Of a stretch of 7,753 nucleotides of DNA, positions 5,900-7,753 are shown in pieces; position 1 is the stretch's first letter; the number at the start of each line of letters is the position of its first letter. Source of the stretch: CAZADH01 sp964483805 (lineage in GTDB: Bacteria > Muiribacteriota > Ozemobacteria > Ozemobacterales > Ozemobacteraceae). The stretch covers positions 1 to 7,753 of the forward strand of contig CAZADH010000289.1 of NCBI GenBank assembly GCA_964483805.1, written 5' to 3'. The notes under the pieces were generated by a model. The model was not told where the DNA came from. It did no database searches and saw only the letters and a list, made by a program, of their open reading frames with translations. A program made the position numbers and the translations under genes.

Positions 5900-7753
5900 G
5901 ATGCGACTCTCCTGTTTTCTGCGGCGAGCGGGTCACTTTCCCGCCCGCGCGGCCAACCGCCGGACGGCGACTCTTGCCCTGCATGCGCTCGAGGCGGGCC
6001 CGCACACTTGCAGACAGATCGGGCGCTTGCAACAACCGCGCAATCTCGGCCTTGACCTCGTCCTGCTTGCCGAGCTGAGCCAGGCATTCGACCCGCCGCA
6101 CCTGTAAATCGATACGGCCCGGCATCCGCGCGATGGCGTCGTCAAACAGCTTGACCGCCTGTTCGTAGCGCTGACTGCGTTGCGCCGTCCCGGCCAGGTT
6201 CGCCAGGCTGACGTCGTCGCGTGGCCCGAGCTGCCACGCCCGCTGTTGGGCCTCGAAAGCATCGGCGGTCATGCCGAGTTTATCGAAGGCCCGCCCAACC
6301 ATGCTATAGACATGCGGGTCTTCCCGATGCTTGAGCACTTCGAGCAGCAACGGCAACGCCTGCTCCCATTCGCCGCGCTCGCAGCGCTGTCGCGCTGCAT
6401 TGAGCAGACTGGTCACCTGCAGAGGACTCGGGGCGTTTGCACCGCCCGCGACCCCGTCGCGGGCCGCCGTCCCTGGCGGCAACCGCCCACTGCGCACATC
6501 GTGTGCGGGCGGGGCGTTGGCACTGCCGGAGGCCGATCGGGAACCCGCAGCGACGTCGGTACGGGGAGAAAGCTCCGGGGCGGCGGCGCCCCACGGGTCG
6601 TTTGCACCGCCCGCGACCTCGTCGCGGGCACTTTCACTGGCATTCGCCCCCTGGCTGCCCAGACGCCCGGTGGTGGGCGCGGCTTTTGCGTCCGCGGTTT
6701 TCGGGCGGGCGGCATCGCGTCGCGCCTTCTTTGTATTTACAGCATCTTTACGTTCCCAGACCACGACTCCCTTGGGGGTCGCCTCGGTGCCGCCCTCGGC
6801 ACCACCCAAGACGAGCACCGGCGAAGCACGTTCGGTTGGCGACAGCGGCGCGGCGGACGGTTTTTCGAGACCGAGGCTGACCGGCGGCCGACGGCGCGTC
6901 GCCACCGCGGTATCAACCACAGGAACCTCGGCAACATCACTCGCCACGTCGGACGCGCCCCCCTCATTGCTCCGATCGGCGGTATCTCCGACCTTGCGCG
7001 CACTGGCAATCTTCATCGGACCCATGACGATTTCAACCGGCACATCCGGGATATACGCAGCCCCCGCACGACCGGTGCGCACCGATCGATCGCTCCGTTC
7101 AGGACGTTCGACGAGCGAGGCCGGCAGCGGCGGGGGTTCACCGCCGCCCGGCAACAGGCGCCCCGCCTGTTCGAGCAGAGCCACACTGAGCGTGTCGTGT
7201 GGGTCGATGGCCTGGGCCCGATTCAGATACTGGCACGCCAGCGCCGGCTGATTGAGCTCGAGATGAAGCTGGCCCAGTTCGCGCAGGACCTCGGAGTCGA
7301 GCGGATCGCTCGATAACGCCCGCTTCAGCAGCGGCAGAGCCTCATGGCTCAGGCCCAGATCGCGGTACACCATGGCGAGCACCAGATTGCCGCGGTGATG
7401 GGCAGGATCGAGCGCCAGTGCGCGGGTCAACGCTTTCGAAGCATCGCGGAACACGCGTCGGGCCCGGCGGACCTCACCCAGTTCGACCCAGGCATCGACG
7501 TTGGCCGGGAACAACTCGACGAACCGTTCGAGCGCCCGCTGCCGTTCGGGGGTCGCCCCCAACTGGCGGTGCGCGGCCAATAGATCGGTCCAGACCGCGG
7601 GGTTGCCCACCGGATCGTGTTTCATGCCAGCATCGATGCAGGCGACGGCCGACGCCGGCTCGCCACCGATCAACGCGGAATGGCCCAGCGCCCACAGGTC
7701 GGCAGCACCAAGCACAACCGCTTCGGGGGATGCCGTGGCCAGCGGGGCCCTAC
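5889..7753 (-). CDS. TPR-repeat protein with long low-complexity linker, 5'-truncated
   Basis: The frame is open to the right edge, so the true start is probably outside the window; the first in-frame internal candidate is a GTG at 7715 with no convincing ribosome-binding site, which would give 608 residues. Counting from that GTG, residues about 5-185 form TPR-like helical repeats (for example units ending ALALDP, ALSSDP and AQAIDP). Residues about 188-430 are an Ala/Gly/Pro/Arg-rich, probably disordered linker. Residues about 435-575 form a second TPR block, and the last 30 residues are a basic tail. No signal peptide or membrane segment is visible in the part present. TPR folds bind other proteins, so a scaffold or adaptor role in the adjacent signalling system is plausible but inferred. 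The 3' end overlaps the following kinase gene by 11 nt, implying co-translation. The linker carries repeated hairpin-forming DNA that encodes ARD(E/G)VAGGAN twice. No enzymatic motif was seen and the specific function is unknown. Confidence 0.85.
   Translation of the reverse strand, partial: RAPLATASPEAVVLGAADLWALGHSALIGGEPASAVACIDAGMKHDPVGNPAVWTDLLAAHRQLGATPERQRALERFVELFPANVDAWVELGEVRRARRVFRDASKALTRALALDPAHHRGNLVLAMVYRDLGLSHEALPLLKRALSSDPLDSEVLRELGQLHLELNQPALACQYLNRAQAIDPHDTLSVALLEQAGRLLPGGGEPPPLPASLVERPERSDRSVRTGRAGAAYIPDVPVEIVMGPMKIASARKVGDTADRSNEGGASDVASDVAEVPVVDTAVATRRRPPVSLGLEKPSAAPLSPTERASPVLVLGGAEGGTEATPKGVVVWERKDAVNTKKARRDAARPKTADAKAAPTTGRLGSQGANASESARDEVAGGANDPWGAAAPELSPRTDVAAGSRSASGSANAPPAHDVRSGRLPPGTAARDGVAGGANAPSPLQVTSLLNAARQRCERGEWEQALPLLLEVLKHREDPHVYSMVGRAFDKLGMTADAFEAQQRAWQLGPRDDVSLANLAGTAQRSQRYEQAVKLFDDAIARMPGRIDLQVRRVECLAQLGKQDEVKAEIARLLQAPDLSASVRARLERMQGKSRRPAVGRAGGKVTRSPQKTGESHHGH
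5909..5913 (-). promoter_or_regulatory. Ribosome-binding site for the DegS-like kinase
   Basis: AGGAG on the minus strand, 9 nt upstream of the ATG at 5899 and inside the 3' end of the TPR gene. It supports the ATG at 5899 as the start, with an 11-nt overlap between the two genes. Confidence 0.7.
6429..6464. repeat. REP-like hairpin repeat, copy 1, inside coding sequence
   Basis: This 36-nt element recurs at 6594-6629 with only two mismatches. Its core at 6444-6464 is a perfect inverted repeat: the 9-nt arm GCCCGCGAC, a 3-nt loop CCC, and the arm GTCGCGGGC. On the coding (minus) strand it encodes ARDGVAGGANAP. The size, the perfect stem and the recurrence resemble a REP-like palindromic element, but two copies in one gene could also come from local duplication. 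Confidence 0.6.
6493..6592. repeat. Two further short hairpins and a decayed repeat copy between the REP-like elements
   Basis: At 6493-6507 there is a perfect 6-bp stem CGCACA/TGTGCG with a 3-nt loop. At 6577-6592 there is a perfect 6-bp stem GGGGCG/CGCCCC with a 4-nt loop. Between them, around 6510-6526, GGGGCGTTGGCACTGCC resembles the flank of the 36-nt repeat (GGGGCGTTTGCACCGCC) with three differences. In protein this stretch gives SGSANAPP, similar to GGANAP in the intact copies. Short stems are common by chance in GC-rich DNA, so only their clustering here is notable. Confidence 0.35.
6594..6629. repeat. REP-like hairpin repeat, copy 2, inside coding sequence
   Basis: Near-identical partner of the element at 6429-6464, offset by 165 nt, an exact multiple of three, so both are translated in the same frame. 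The hairpin core at 6609-6629 has the same perfect 9-bp arms and differs only in the 3-nt loop (CTC instead of CCC). It encodes ARDEVAGGANDP. The differences are one in the loop and one in the flank, none in the arms. Confidence 0.6.

Noticed and set aside
6444..6464. REP-like hairpin considered as an intrinsic terminator within the TPR gene.
   Set aside because: No T tract follows on either strand and it lies in the middle of an intact reading frame.
6429..6629. Repeated hairpins considered as a CRISPR array.
   Set aside because: Only two good copies, spaced by 129 nt of coding linker, without regular spacers or cas genes.

Overview
The window is GC-rich and densely coded. All five genes I can support lie on the minus strand, so they are transcribed from the right edge towards the left. 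Four are complete; the first runs off the right edge. Base composition, compact gene coupling, many TPR repeats and an NtrC-type regulator with two kinds of histidine kinase all suggest a Gram-negative environmental bacterium. The best guess is a deltaproteobacterial-type lineage (Myxococcota, Desulfobacterota or Binatota-like). The sequence has no rRNA or other marker gene, so this placement is weak.

Layout in transcription order: (1) 7753-5889, 5'-truncated protein with N- and C-terminal TPR blocks joined by a long Ala/Gly/Pro-rich linker; (2) 5899-4919, soluble DegS/NarX-class (HisKA_3) histidine kinase; (3) 4922-2637, membrane histidine kinase with extracytoplasmic region, HAMP, GAF-like, PAS, HisKA and HATPase; (4) 2634-1108, NtrC-family response regulator (receiver, sigma-54 AAA+, Fis-type HTH); (5) 1031-57, STAS domain fused to TPR repeats. 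Genes 1/2 overlap by 11 nt, 2/3 by 4 nt (ATGA), and 3/4 are 2 nt apart, so 1-4 look translationally coupled. Gene 5 follows after 76 nt and has its own good ribosome-binding site.

Likely working model (inference): the membrane kinase senses a signal and phosphorylates the adjacent sigma-54 activator, which switches on sigma-54 promoters. The DegS-like kinase is a second input or partner and has no NarL/LuxR-type regulator of its own here. The STAS-TPR and TPR proteins probably act as protein-interaction parts of the same circuit; the STAS domain keeps a phosphorylatable serine, but no RsbW/SpoIIAB-type kinase or PP2C phosphatase is present in the window.

The least ordinary DNA is the linker of gene 1. 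It holds two near-identical 36-nt copies of an element whose core is a perfect 9-bp stem with a 3-nt loop, both read in the same frame, plus other short hairpins and decayed Gly-Ala-Asn repeats. This resembles REP-like palindromic elements that have been absorbed into coding sequence. I found no CRISPR array, tRNA, rRNA, transposase or phage gene.
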